In this document: piece after piece, positions 1 through 7,935 of the stretch
How the letters are laid out: each line of letters starts with the position of its first letter
How positions within the stretch are numbered: position 1 is the stretch's first letter
Assembly (NCBI GenBank): GCA_949287345.1
Contig: CASEGD010000070.1
Span: forward strand, 1-8,569
Direction: 5' to 3'
From: an uncultured Phascolarctobacterium sp.
GTDB lineage: Bacteria > Bacillota > Negativicutes > Acidaminococcales > Acidaminococcaceae
DNA: 8,569 bases
Notes under the pieces: model-generated
Database searches by the model: none
What the model saw: the letters and a program-made list of their open reading frames with translations, nothing else
What the model was told of the DNA's origin: nothing
Position numbers and translations under genes: made by a program

Positions 1-12
1 CAAATATTCTTC

Positions 13-417
13 TCATTTTACGTAAATCTCCTCCGTAATTTTATCGTGCGACGAACCTGCAAAATCACTGCTCTGCGCAAGCCGCCAGTTAGTTAAATCC
101 ATATCAAAATATAAATCGGCGGGGTAAACCCTGTTCCATTTATATAACACAATCTGTTTAAACTGCCCTTCGTAAGCCTTAGGGCTGATGTTTTCCACAA
201 AGCAGTAATCATCCTCGCCCGCTTTTGCCATAAAGTCATCGTCAACCGATATGCCTTCCGCCGCAGCGTCAAACTGTTTACGGCTGTATTCGTTCATCCA
301 CAGCTTTTTACCGGCGCACATTTTAAGCACGCGTTCACGCAGTACGCTGTCCATACTCTGACGGCGTTTGTTAAACAGCATACCCATTTTATCATCAACA
401 CAGGTAATTAAAATCAA
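13..417 (-). CDS. Conserved protein of unknown function, possible reduced DHFR-like fold (134 aa)
   Basis: I do not recognise a characterised function. The start is TTG at 417, supported by a GGAGG ribosome binding site (426-430) 8 nt upstream and an extended -10 promoter further up; no upstream ATG competes. The protein has no signal peptide or membrane segment. Its layout follows dihydrofolate reductase: an opening strand MILITCVDD, then GM at 12-13, a helix, GKKLWM (36-41) where DHFR has its NKPVIMGR-type strand, and a C-terminal block IVLYKWNRVYPADLYF (89-104) followed by W111 that resembles the end of DHFR (IYLTxI...GDTxFP...W). It is about 25-30 residues shorter than DHFR, and the cofactor-binding GG of DHFR is replaced by VENISP (74-79), so it is unlikely to be a normal NADPH-dependent reductase. 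From memory, relatives are sometimes labelled ribonuclease Z, but no metallo-beta-lactamase HxHxDH motif is present. It lies downstream of rubrerythrin on the same strand with its own promoter. Confidence 0.85.
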   Translation of the reverse strand: MILITCVDDKMGMLFNKRRQSMDSVLRERVLKMCAGKKLWMNEYSRKQFDAAAEGISVDDDFMAKAGEDDYCFVENISPKAYEGQFKQIVLYKWNRVYPADLYFDMDLTNWRLAQSSDFAGSSHDKITEEIYVK

Positions 418-440
418 AACTTCTACCTCCGCATTGTAAA

Positions 441-449
441 ATTATAACA
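441..449 (-). promoter_or_regulatory. Extended -10 promoter for the 134-aa gene
   Basis: On the minus strand the sequence reads TGTTATAAT, a perfect -10 hexamer with the TGn extension. No good -35 hexamer lies 16-18 bp upstream (the nearest is TTGCGT at 19 bp), which is normal for extended -10 promoters. The predicted start, near 434, would leave a very short leader before the ribosome binding site at 426-430. This gives the gene expression independent of rubrerythrin. Confidence 0.6.
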
Positions 450-489
450 GTCTCATCATACCATTACGCAAATATCTGCAAAGAGGTGT

Positions 490-506
490 TTAAAATTAAA
501 TTTTAA
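490..506. repeat. AT-only inverted repeat after rubrerythrin
   Basis: TTAAAAT-TAA-ATTTTAA is a perfect 7-bp inverted repeat just past the rubrerythrin stop codon. It contains no G or C and no clean T tract follows, so it would be at best a weak terminator. No GC-rich terminator is visible between rubrerythrin and the next gene (418-523), so some read-through is likely. Confidence 0.35.
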
Positions 507-523
507 GCTTTACGCGCTGCGGA

Positions 524-1078
524 TTAGTAGTTAACTTTGCGCAGTTCAAAATAAGCTTTCGGATGGTCGCAAACAGGGCAAACTTCCGGAGCCTGTTCAG
601 CAATTACGATATGGCCGCAGTTGCCGCAAATCCAAACCTGTTTTTCTTCGCGTTTGAATACGCGGTCGTTTTCGATGTTAGCAACAAGAGCGTTGTAGCG
701 TTCTTCGTGTTCTTTTTCGATTTTGCCAACTTCTTCAAACAGGGTTGCAATGTAATCGAAGCCTTCTTCTCTTGCAACTTTGGCAAATTCAGCGTACATT
801 TCGGTCCATTCGTAGTTTTCGCCTGCAGCTGCATCTTTCAGGTTGGTCAGGGTATCGGGCAGGCTGCTGTGTGCAACGCCGCCGCTGGTTAAAAGTTTAA
901 ACCAGATTTTAGCATGTTCTTTTTCGTTGCCGGCAGTTTCTTCAAAAATATTGGCAATCTGGTTGTAGCCTTCTTTTTTAGCAATGCCTGCATAATAAGT
1001 GTATTTGTTCCTTGCCTGGGATTCACCTGCAAAAGCAGTCTGCAAATTAGCTTCAGTTTTACTTCCTTTAAATTCCAT
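524..1078 (-). CDS. rbr: Rubrerythrin (peroxide-reducing diiron protein)
   Basis: Rubrerythrin reduces hydrogen peroxide to water in the cytoplasm of anaerobes, taking electrons from NAD(P)H through rubredoxin-type carriers. The 184-residue product has the classic two-part layout. A ferritin-like four-helix diiron domain covers about 1-138, with likely ligands E19, E52, H55, E90, E93, E121 and H124, inferred by alignment from memory to Desulfovibrio vulgaris rubrerythrin. A rubredoxin-like Fe(Cys)4 domain covers about 146-184, with CGNC at 151-154 and CPVC at 167-170 region. Length is typical. The start at 1078 is chosen over an in-frame ATG at 1093 because GGAGG (1087-1091) lies 8 nt before it and would be inside the gene with the upstream start, which itself has no ribosome binding site. 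It follows the PerR/Fur-family gene by 45 nt, apparently in one transcript; PerR control of rubrerythrin is known in clostridia. Confidence 0.97.
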   Translation of the reverse strand: MEFKGSKTEANLQTAFAGESQARNKYTYYAGIAKKEGYNQIANIFEETAGNEKEHAKIWFKLLTSGGVAHSSLPDTLTNLKDAAAGENYEWTEMYAEFAKVAREEGFDYIATLFEEVGKIEKEHEERYNALVANIENDRVFKREEKQVWICGNCGHIVIAEQAPEVCPVCDHPKAYFELRKVNY

Positions 1079-1123
1079 TGTACATACCTCCATAAAATAA
1101 AATTTTTATCTGTGCTGCTGCAC

Positions 1124-1525
1124 TTATTGCGCTTCCTTCGCTGCCATTTTCTGGCATTCGGGGCACAATCCATTAAACACAATATCGTGGTTCTGCATTT
1201 TAAAACCGGTTACGGCGGCAACCTTTTCGTCAAGGTCTTCCATGTAATCCATGTTGTCTACATTCATAAATTTGCCGCAGCCGCTGCATTTAATATGGTA
1301 ATGCTTGGTAAGCATGTGGTCAAATCTGTCCGCGCCGCTCGGTACGGAAACTTTATTCAACAGCCCGCTTTCAACAAGCGAGTTAAGGTTGCGGTAAACT
1401 GTGCCCTTGCTGATATCAGGGTATTCCATCGTTATGCGCTCATAAACCTCGTCAGCTGTGGGATGGTCCGCCAGGAAGCGTACTGCAGCAATTACAAGCT
1501 GTCTTTGAATAGTATTGCGTTTCAT
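1124..1525 (-). CDS. Fur/PerR-family metal-dependent repressor, PerR-like
   Basis: A 133-residue Fur-superfamily regulator. The winged-helix DNA-binding part covers about 1-70 (HPTADEVY at 21-28, SKGTVYRNL at 39-47) and the dimerisation/metal domain about 75-133. The structural zinc site is complete: C80, C83, C121, C124. Regulatory metal ligands that can be matched to B. subtilis PerR from memory are H21 (PerR H37), D69 (D85), H75 and H77 (H91, H93). The fifth ligand position, Asp in PerR and Glu in Fur, is Asn88 here, which makes the Fur/PerR assignment uncertain; D90 is close by. The protein starts directly at the QR segment and lacks about 15 N-terminal residues found in PerR. Genomic context (rubrerythrin in the same unit, feoAB divergent) supports peroxide or iron sensing. 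The start ATG has an AGAAGGGTG ribosome binding site. Confidence is high for family, moderate for PerR. Confidence 0.93.
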   Translation of the reverse strand: MKRNTIQRQLVIAAVRFLADHPTADEVYERITMEYPDISKGTVYRNLNSLVESGLLNKVSVPSGADRFDHMLTKHYHIKCSGCGKFMNVDNMDYMEDLDEKVAAVTGFKMQNHDIVFNGLCPECQKMAAKEAQ

Positions 1526-1564
1526 TCTGTCTCACCCTTCTAACAAAACTTATTCTCATTTACA

Positions 1565-1592
1565 ATTATATACCCAAAAGAAATCTTGTCAA
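1565..1592 (-). promoter_or_regulatory. Consensus sigma-A promoter of the perR-like/rbr unit
   Basis: On the minus strand TTGACA (1592-1587) and TATAAT (1570-1565) are both perfect hexamers with a 16-bp spacer. Transcription would begin near 1558, about 33 nt before the regulator start codon. The -35 is overlapped by the small palindrome AAGTtACTT (1591-1599 on the plus strand AAGTAACTT). ATGAGAATAAGTTTT just after the -10 is a weak half match to a Fur-type operator. No good PerR box is seen. Confidence 0.8.
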
Positions 1593-1609
1593 GTAACTTC
1601 ACTGTTTTT

Positions 1610-1624
1610 TCACCGTGGCGGTGA
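1610..1624. repeat. GC-rich palindrome upstream of the perR-like promoter
   Basis: TCACCG-TGG-CGGTGA is a perfect 6-bp inverted repeat with a 3-bp centre in otherwise AT-rich intergenic DNA. Its centre is about 59 bp upstream of the predicted perR-like transcription start, a common position for a bound regulator. As RNA on the plus strand it is followed by TTTT only, and no gene is known to end there, so an operator is more plausible than a terminator. Confidence 0.4.
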
Positions 1625-1663
1625 TTTTAGCTGTAATTTTTAATAAAATTGATGATTTTTCCG

Positions 1664-1741
1664 GTAAGCTTTTGCTTACTTATCTTGCGGTGTGCAATAA
1701 GTAATAATTTTATTTAAGCCCATTTTATCGCGTTTTGCACA
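1664..1741. repeat. Cluster of overlapping inverted repeats between divergent genes
   Basis: Three pairings overlap here. GTAAGC-TTTT-GCTTAC (1664-1679) is a perfect 6-bp hairpin. ACTTA (1678-1682) plus TTGC (1685-1688) pair with GCAA (1694-1697) plus TAAGT (1698-1702), giving nine pairs with a 2-nt bulge. TGTGCAA (1691-1697) is repeated inverted as TTGCACA (1735-1741). None is followed by a T tract in either direction. The stretch lies upstream of both divergent promoters and is probably not transcribed from either. No ORF of significance is seen in 1526-1825. Confidence 0.4.
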
Positions 1742-1752
1742 ACAAATTTGTT
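1741..1752. promoter_or_regulatory. Palindrome at the feoAB -35 region, candidate operator
   Basis: AACAAATTTGTT is a perfect 12-bp palindrome that touches the putative feoA -35 hexamer (1751-1756). A dimeric repressor bound here would block promoter access. It does not match the standard Fur box (TGATAATnATTATCA) or the PerR box, so the identity of any binding protein is unknown. Confidence 0.35.
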
Positions 1753-1779
1753 TGATTGCTCATAGATTAGTGGTATAAT
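1751..1779 (+). promoter_or_regulatory. feoAB promoter with extended -10
   Basis: TGGTATAAT ends at 1779 and combines a perfect TATAAT (1774-1779) with a TGn extension. The -35 is weak: TTTGAT (1751-1756, 17-bp spacer) or TTGATT (1752-1757, 16-bp spacer). Transcription would start near 1786. The AGGAG ribosome binding site at 1811-1815 is 10 nt before the feoA ATG. Confidence 0.65.
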
Positions 1780-1825
1780 AAATTTGCAGTTAGTTATGAG
1801 TAATTCAATAAGGAGAATATAAAAT

Positions 1826-2065
1826 ATGGACGCTATTACCTTAAATAATCTGGCCATCGGGCAAAAGGCCACGATTATTACCGTTGGCGGCGAAGGCATT
1901 TTGCGGCGCCGCTTTTTAGATATGGGGCTGACGCCAAAAACCAAAGTTATGGTACGCAAACGCGCGCCTTTGGGCGACCCGATTGAGATTTTTCTGCGCG
2001 GCTACGAGCTGACTCTGCGACTGGATGACGCTAAAAAAATAACCGTACAGCCGGAGGAAGCATGA
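1826..2065 (+). CDS. feoA: FeoA, ferrous iron transport accessory protein
   Basis: FeoA is a small cytosolic SH3-like protein that works with the FeoB transporter in ferrous iron uptake; its exact role in the complex is debated. The 79-residue product is full length for the family. It shows the family hallmarks RRRFLDMGLTP (27-37), RAPLGDPIE (46-54) and RGYELTLR (58-65). The AGGAG ribosome binding site supports the start. The stop overlaps the feoB start as ATGA (2062-2065), the usual translational coupling of feoA and feoB. It is the first gene after the divergent control region and is intact, in contrast to feoB. Expression is likely governed by iron through a Fur-family regulator, by analogy with other feo operons; I could not identify the operator with confidence. 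Confidence 0.96.
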   Translation: MDAITLNNLAIGQKATIITVGGEGILRRRFLDMGLTPKTKVMVRKRAPLGDPIEIFLRGYELTLRLDDAKKITVQPEEA

Positions 2066-2484
2066 GCCTGACATTTGCACTTGTAGGAAACCAGAATTGC
2101 GGCAAAAGCACCCTGTTTAACTATCTTACCGGCAGCAACCAGCATGTCGGCAATTTTCCGGGCGTAACGGTACAAAAAAAGGAAGGCATTTTGCTGAAGG
2201 ATAAGGATATTACCGTTATCGACCTGCCCGGCATTTATTCGCTTTCGCCTTACACGTCAGAAGAAATTGTTACGCGCGATTTGCTTTTGCGCAACAAGCC
2301 GGACGTTATCGTCAACGTGCTTGACGCTACCAATATCGAACGCAGCCTGTACCTTTCGCTGCAATTAATCGAACTGAACACGCCGATGGTCATCGCCCTG
2401 AACATGATGGACGAATTGCAGGCCAGCGGCGGAGCTCACCATTCCGGTAATACCCATTACCGCAAACTCCGGCGCAGGCGTTGA
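2062..2484 (+). CDS. feoB: FeoB N-terminal GTPase fragment (140 aa)
   Basis: This is the 5' open frame of the broken feoB. It keeps the G1 P-loop GNQNCGKST (9-17), the G2 region HVGNFPGVTV (28-37, T36), G3 DLPG (54-57) and G4 NMMD (114-117). Residues after about 124 are out-of-frame translation ending in an arginine-rich tail that matches no FeoB sequence, and the G5 loop that contacts guanine is lost. If made, the product would be a soluble, incomplete G domain without a membrane part. Translation starts at the ATGA overlap with feoA. Confidence 0.85.
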   Translation: MSLTFALVGNQNCGKSTLFNYLTGSNQHVGNFPGVTVQKKEGILLKDKDITVIDLPGIYSLSPYTSEEIVTRDLLLRNKPDVIVNVLDATNIERSLYLSLQLIELNTPMVIALNMMDELQASGGAHHSGNTHYRKLRRRR

Positions 2485-2491
2485 TGAGCTT

Positions 2492-4048
2492 GTGCGCCGC
2501 GCAAAAACCGCTGCGGAAACAGGCCAGCTGCCGGAACGCATCGACTTTTGTAAAGGCCCTGCCCATGTGGCAATTCACTCTATCGCCCATTTGATTGAGC
2601 ATAAAGTGCGCCAAAAAGGTTTGCCGCTGCGCTTTTCAGCCACCAAGCTGATTGAAGGCGACAACCTTTTAAGCACAGAGCTTGAATTAACGGAAAACGA
2701 AAAAGACATCATCGGCCATTTGACGACGGAGATGGAAACAGCGCTGGACACCGACAAAGAAGCGGCTCTGGCCGATATGCGCTACACTTATATTGAAGAA
2801 CTGTGCGGCGAAACCGTGCATAAACCGGACGAAAGCATCGCCCAACAGCGTTCCGTTAAAATGGACCGCTACTTAACCAGCAAATATTTTGCAATACCGA
2901 TATTTTTGCTGACAATGTTCACCGTGTTCTGGCTGACATTTGACGTTATCGGCGCAACGCTTAGCGAATGGCTGGAACTTGGCATTGCCGCAGTAACCGA
3001 TGCCGCAGACGCTGGCTTAACGGCGGCAGGCGTCAGCGCACCAATTCATTCGCTGATTATCGACGGCGTATTTACCGGCGTCGGCAGCGTGCTTTCGTTC
3101 CTGCCCACCATCGTGACGCTGTTCTTCTTCCTCTCACTTTTGGAAGACACCGGCTACATGGCGCGCATTGCCTTTGTAATGGACATGCTGCTGCGTAAAA
3201 TCGGGCTATCCGGCTCGTCCTTCGTGCCGATGCTTATCGGCTTCGGGTGCAGCGTACCGGCCATTATGGCAACCCGCACGCTCGCCAGCGAACGCGACCG
3301 CAAAATTACCATCATCTTAACGCCGTTCATGTCGTGCAGCGCCAAACTGCCTGTTTACGGTGTGTTTATCGCAGCCTTCTTTGCTGATAACCGTGCGCAG
3401 GTAATGATGTTCCTGTACCTCACCGGCATCTGCATGGCAATACTCTCCGGCCTGTTGTTAAAAGCCTTTGTGTTTAACGGCCAGCCCGTTCCGTTTGTAA
3501 TGGAACTGCCCGCCTACCGCCTGCCTACCGCGCGCAACATCGGCCTGCACATGTGGAGCAAGGCCAAAGACTTTTTATACAGAGCCTTTACCATAATCTT
3601 CCTTGCCAGCATCGTCATCTGGCTGTTGCAAAGCTTCGATACCCGTTTTTACATGGTTGAAGACCCCGCACAAAGCATGCTGGCGCAGATTGGCAGTTTT
3701 ATCGCCCCTGTATTTGCACCGCTGGGCTTTGGCGACTGGCGTGCGGCAACGGCGCTTATTACCGGCATCACCGCTAAAGAAGTCGTTATCAGTACGCTTT
3801 CCGTGCTTACCGGCAGCGGCGACGAAATGGTAGACAGCGCACTGCAAACCATCTTCAGCCCGCTCACAGCGCTCAGCTACTTAACATTCGCCCTGCTCTA
3901 CCCGCCGTGCGTGGCAGCACTAGCCGCCATCAAGCGTGAAATGAACTCCGGCTTTGCAACTCTCTGCATCATGGCCTACGAAATCACCATCGCCTGGCTG
4001 ATGGCCTTTGCAGTATACCACATCGGCAAGATGCTGGGGTTTAATTAA
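2492..4048 (+). CDS. feoB: FeoB C-terminal membrane-domain fragment (518 aa)
   Basis: This is the 3' open frame of the broken feoB. The frame is open from 2408 and already carries conserved FeoB sequence from about 2432, but the first usable start is GTG at 2492, which has no convincing ribosome binding site. Counting from that GTG, residues 1-125 are the end of the G domain and the helical linker. The rest is the membrane domain: a first helix at about 133-152, the first gate motif GFGCSVPA (250-257) with PFMSCSAKLP (278-287), and the second gate region LLYPPCVAAL near 468-477, with further hydrophobic segments between and after. The conserved gate cysteines and prolines are intact, so decay appears limited to the single lesion. 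No feoC follows; the gene ends before a convergent terminator. Confidence 0.88.
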   Translation: MRRAKTAAETGQLPERIDFCKGPAHVAIHSIAHLIEHKVRQKGLPLRFSATKLIEGDNLLSTELELTENEKDIIGHLTTEMETALDTDKEAALADMRYTYIEELCGETVHKPDESIAQQRSVKMDRYLTSKYFAIPIFLLTMFTVFWLTFDVIGATLSEWLELGIAAVTDAADAGLTAAGVSAPIHSLIIDGVFTGVGSVLSFLPTIVTLFFFLSLLEDTGYMARIAFVMDMLLRKIGLSGSSFVPMLIGFGCSVPAIMATRTLASERDRKITIILTPFMSCSAKLPVYGVFIAAFFADNRAQVMMFLYLTGICMAILSGLLLKAFVFNGQPVPFVMELPAYRLPTARNIGLHMWSKAKDFLYRAFTIIFLASIVIWLLQSFDTRFYMVEDPAQSMLAQIGSFIAPVFAPLGFGDWRAATALITGITAKEVVISTLSVLTGSGDEMVDSALQTIFSPLTALSYLTFALLYPPCVAALAAIKREMNSGFATLCIMAYEITIAWLMAFAVYHIGKMLGFN

Positions 4049-4093
4049 AAAACTCAACGCTTACGCGGATTAAAATTTGATACCAAATATGCA

Positions 4094-4135
4094 AAACAGC
4101 CTTTTACCTACTATATTGTAAGTAAAAGGCTGTTT
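4094..4135. terminator. Bidirectional terminator between feoB and ileS
   Basis: A perfect 14-bp stem (4094-4107 with 4122-4135, AACAGCC/GGCTGTT at its base side) encloses a 14-nt loop. On the plus strand it is followed by T-rich sequence (GTTATTTACTTTT); on the minus strand by TTTTG-type sequence. It sits between the convergent ends of feoB and ileS and can serve both. Confidence 0.8.
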
Positions 4136-4166
4136 GTTATTTACTTTTATACAATTTCACACCAAA

Positions 4167-6950
<2,784 letters not shown>

Positions 6951-6956
6951 TTTTTA

Positions 6957-6963
6957 CACCTCC
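6957..6963 (-). promoter_or_regulatory. ileS ribosome binding site directly after the T-box T-run
   Basis: GGAGGTG on the minus strand starts immediately after the terminator T-run, with no spacer. It fixes the TTG at 6950 as the ileS start. The RNA therefore contains the ribosome binding site only if transcription passes the T-box terminator. Confidence 0.85.
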
Positions 6964-6999
6964 AAAAAAATAAAGCCTCATCCCAAAGGGACGAGACTT
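6964..6999 (-). terminator. T-box intrinsic terminator before ileS
   Basis: A 12-bp stem (minus strand AAGTCTCGTCCC, 6999-6988, with GGGATGAGGCTT, 6984-6973; two G-U pairs), a TTT loop, and a TATTTTTTT run (6972-6964). It forms the default off state when tRNA-Ile is charged. Confidence 0.92.
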
Positions 7000-7217
7000 G
7001 TATTACCCGTGGTACCACCCTAATGACGGACCTGCCGCCACTCTCGGCGTCAGTAACGTGCGCCGCTCCGTCCGCGCTTACTAAAGTTTCAGCGCAGAAG
7101 CTCCAAAGTGATTTTCACCGGCGTTCAAACTTGTTCCGGCTTGCACTGTCCCGGACTCGCTTTACCGTATCCTGCCGGCTACTGTCTTTATCATAGCCTG
7201 TAAAGATATTTAAAAAC
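6964..7217 (-). promoter_or_regulatory. Isoleucine T-box riboswitch leader of ileS
   Basis: The leader senses uncharged tRNA-Ile and lets transcription continue into ileS when isoleucine is scarce. The T-box core AGGGTGGTACCACGGGT is at 7021-7005 on the minus strand; its UGGU (7017-7014) can pair with the ACCA end expected of tRNA-Ile. Stem I starts with TAAAG/CTTTA closing pairs, then AGTA (7183-7180) and a CCGGC/GCCGG helix (7178-7174 with 7122-7118). The specifier loop GAAAATCAC follows and contains ATC (7112-7110), an Ile codon, in the usual place before CTTTGGAG. The core overlaps the antiterminator and the terminator at 6999-6964. The 5' end is inferred from the promoter, so it may be off by a few bases. 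Confidence 0.95.
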
Positions 7218-7223
7218 AAAATT

Positions 7224-7252
7224 ATTATACAACACAGCGGCGTTACCGTCAA
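7224..7252 (-). promoter_or_regulatory. Promoter of the T-box-ileS transcript
   Basis: On the minus strand TTGACG (7252-7247) and TATAAT (7229-7224) have an ideal 17-bp spacer; transcription would start near 7217. The -35 hexamer overlaps the stop codon of the upstream phosphatase gene (the TGA within TTGACG). No terminator separates the two, so upstream transcripts may also enter the T-box. Confidence 0.8.
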
Positions 7253-7923
7253 TATTTTTTGTAATACTTATAGTTAAAAATTCCGTAACCTTCACCTTTA
7301 TGTAAATGCGAGGTATCATTCAGCAAAAATATGCTGTGTTCCAGCCATTTGTTAATGCCAAGCACCGTTAAGCTGCCCGGCAGGATATCGACGGAAAAAT
7401 TATAGTTGTTGACTTCTTCGATATCAAAACCCAGCCAGTAAAAAATAATGTTCTGGATTGTGCCCTTATGCGCCACGATGATGAGGTTTTCCTTTTCCAT
7501 ATCGGCGCAGGCGCGGATGCCTTCAACGCAGCGGTCGTAAAACTCCTTGCGTGTTTCGCCGCCGGGATAGTTGCGGTGGTTAAGTTCCTTCAGCGTCGCC
7601 GCCGGACGGTAAATTGCCTTGGCTTCCGCTTCCGTCATGCCCGCAGCGCGCCCGTTATTTTTTTCGCGCAGAAATTCGTGCCGCTCCACGCAGTCAGCCC
7701 TGCCCAGTTTAGCGGCAATAATCTCAGCACTTTCAACGGCGCGTTTTAAGTCGCTGGTTAAAATGCGGAATTTATCGCGTTTGCCGTTAAAATCGTGCGC
7801 CAGCTTATCCGCAAGTGCGCGCAGCTGCCCGCGGCCCGCTTCCGTAAGGTCAGAATCCGTCCAGCCGCCGGTTAAATGCTGCGTATGGTGTGTTGCTTCT
7901 CCGTGCCTCACAAGGATAATCAT
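7249..7923 (-). CDS. Histidine phosphatase family protein (phosphoglycerate-mutase-like)
   Basis: A 224-residue member of the branch 1 histidine phosphatase superfamily, which transfers or removes phosphate through a phosphohistidine intermediate. The catalytic LVRHGEA motif is at 4-10, with nucleophile H7. The arginine of TSDLKRA is R61, E87 in FLREKNNG is the likely proton donor, and the second histidine is H152 in VAHKGTIQ; family members commonly have AHGG or SHGG there. The N-terminal GGWTDSDLTEAG (19-30) is also typical. The substrate cannot be told: the GpmA hallmarks are absent, so a glycolytic mutase is unlikely and a general phosphatase is more plausible. The C terminus ends in a lysine/tyrosine-rich tail (YKYYKKY). 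The ATG at 7923 follows the divIVA stop by 12 nt, and AGGGCGG spans that stop codon, so translation is probably coupled to the upstream gene. Confidence 0.9.
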   Translation of the reverse strand: MIILVRHGEATHHTQHLTGGWTDSDLTEAGRGQLRALADKLAHDFNGKRDKFRILTSDLKRAVESAEIIAAKLGRADCVERHEFLREKNNGRAAGMTEAEAKAIYRPAATLKELNHRNYPGGETRKEFYDRCVEGIRACADMEKENLIIVAHKGTIQNIIFYWLGFDIEEVNNYNFSVDILPGSLTVLGINKWLEHSIFLLNDTSHLHKGEGYGIFNYKYYKKY

Positions 7924-7935
7924 AATCGTTCCGCC

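Larger units (their letters stand above)
2062..4048 (+). pseudogene. feoB: feoB, ferrous iron transporter, disrupted by a frame change near 2430
   Basis: Together the two open frames cover a whole FeoB: an N-terminal GTPase domain, a helical linker and a polytopic membrane domain importing Fe(II). Conserved sequence runs in frame 1 up to NMMDELQASGG (G4 motif NxxD, ending about 2433). It resumes in frame 2 from about 2432 as ELTIPVIPITANSG, which holds the G5 loop. Between G4 and IPV there are about 10 residues, where FeoB proteins I recall (for example E. coli) have about 18. A deletion of about 26 or 29 nt, both giving the observed frame change, explains this better than a single-base error. 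The rest of the gene shows no other lesion. Alternatives are an assembly or sequencing error, or a split but working pair. The total, about 640 residues, is otherwise normal for a FeoB without a long C-terminal extension. Confidence 0.8.

Noticed and set aside
13..417. Ribonuclease Z identity for the 134-aa protein.
   Set aside because: No HxHxDH metal-binding motif or metallo-beta-lactamase layout is present, and the length is less than half that of RNase Z.
1079..1093. An upstream ATG at 1093 as the rubrerythrin start.
   Set aside because: It has no ribosome binding site, and the GGAGG that serves the ATG at 1078 would lie inside its coding sequence. The protein from 1078 has the normal rubrerythrin N terminus.
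1112..1123. GTGC-AGCA-GCAC mini-hairpin between the PerR-like gene and rubrerythrin as a terminator or attenuator.
   Set aside because: The stem is only 4 bp and is followed by mixed A/T sequence without a T tract on the transcribed strand.
914..1543. A 209-codon plus-strand frame opposite rubrerythrin and the PerR-like gene.
   Set aside because: It spans two well-supported genes and their intergenic gap on the other strand, and its composition is that of a shadow frame.
1540..1560. A Fur or PerR box after the -10 of the perR-like promoter, and a similar ATGAG-containing stretch at 1794-1806 before feoA.
   Set aside because: Each matches only one half of the consensus (TGAGAAT for TGATAAT) and the second half is poor, so I do not annotate operators there.
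2470..2492. Programmed +1 frameshifting at CGT-TGA to join the two feoB frames.
   Set aside because: Conserved FeoB sequence, including the G5 loop, is already in the second frame from about 2432, some 50 nt before that stop. A shift at 2482 would lose it, and no slippery sequence is seen near 2430.
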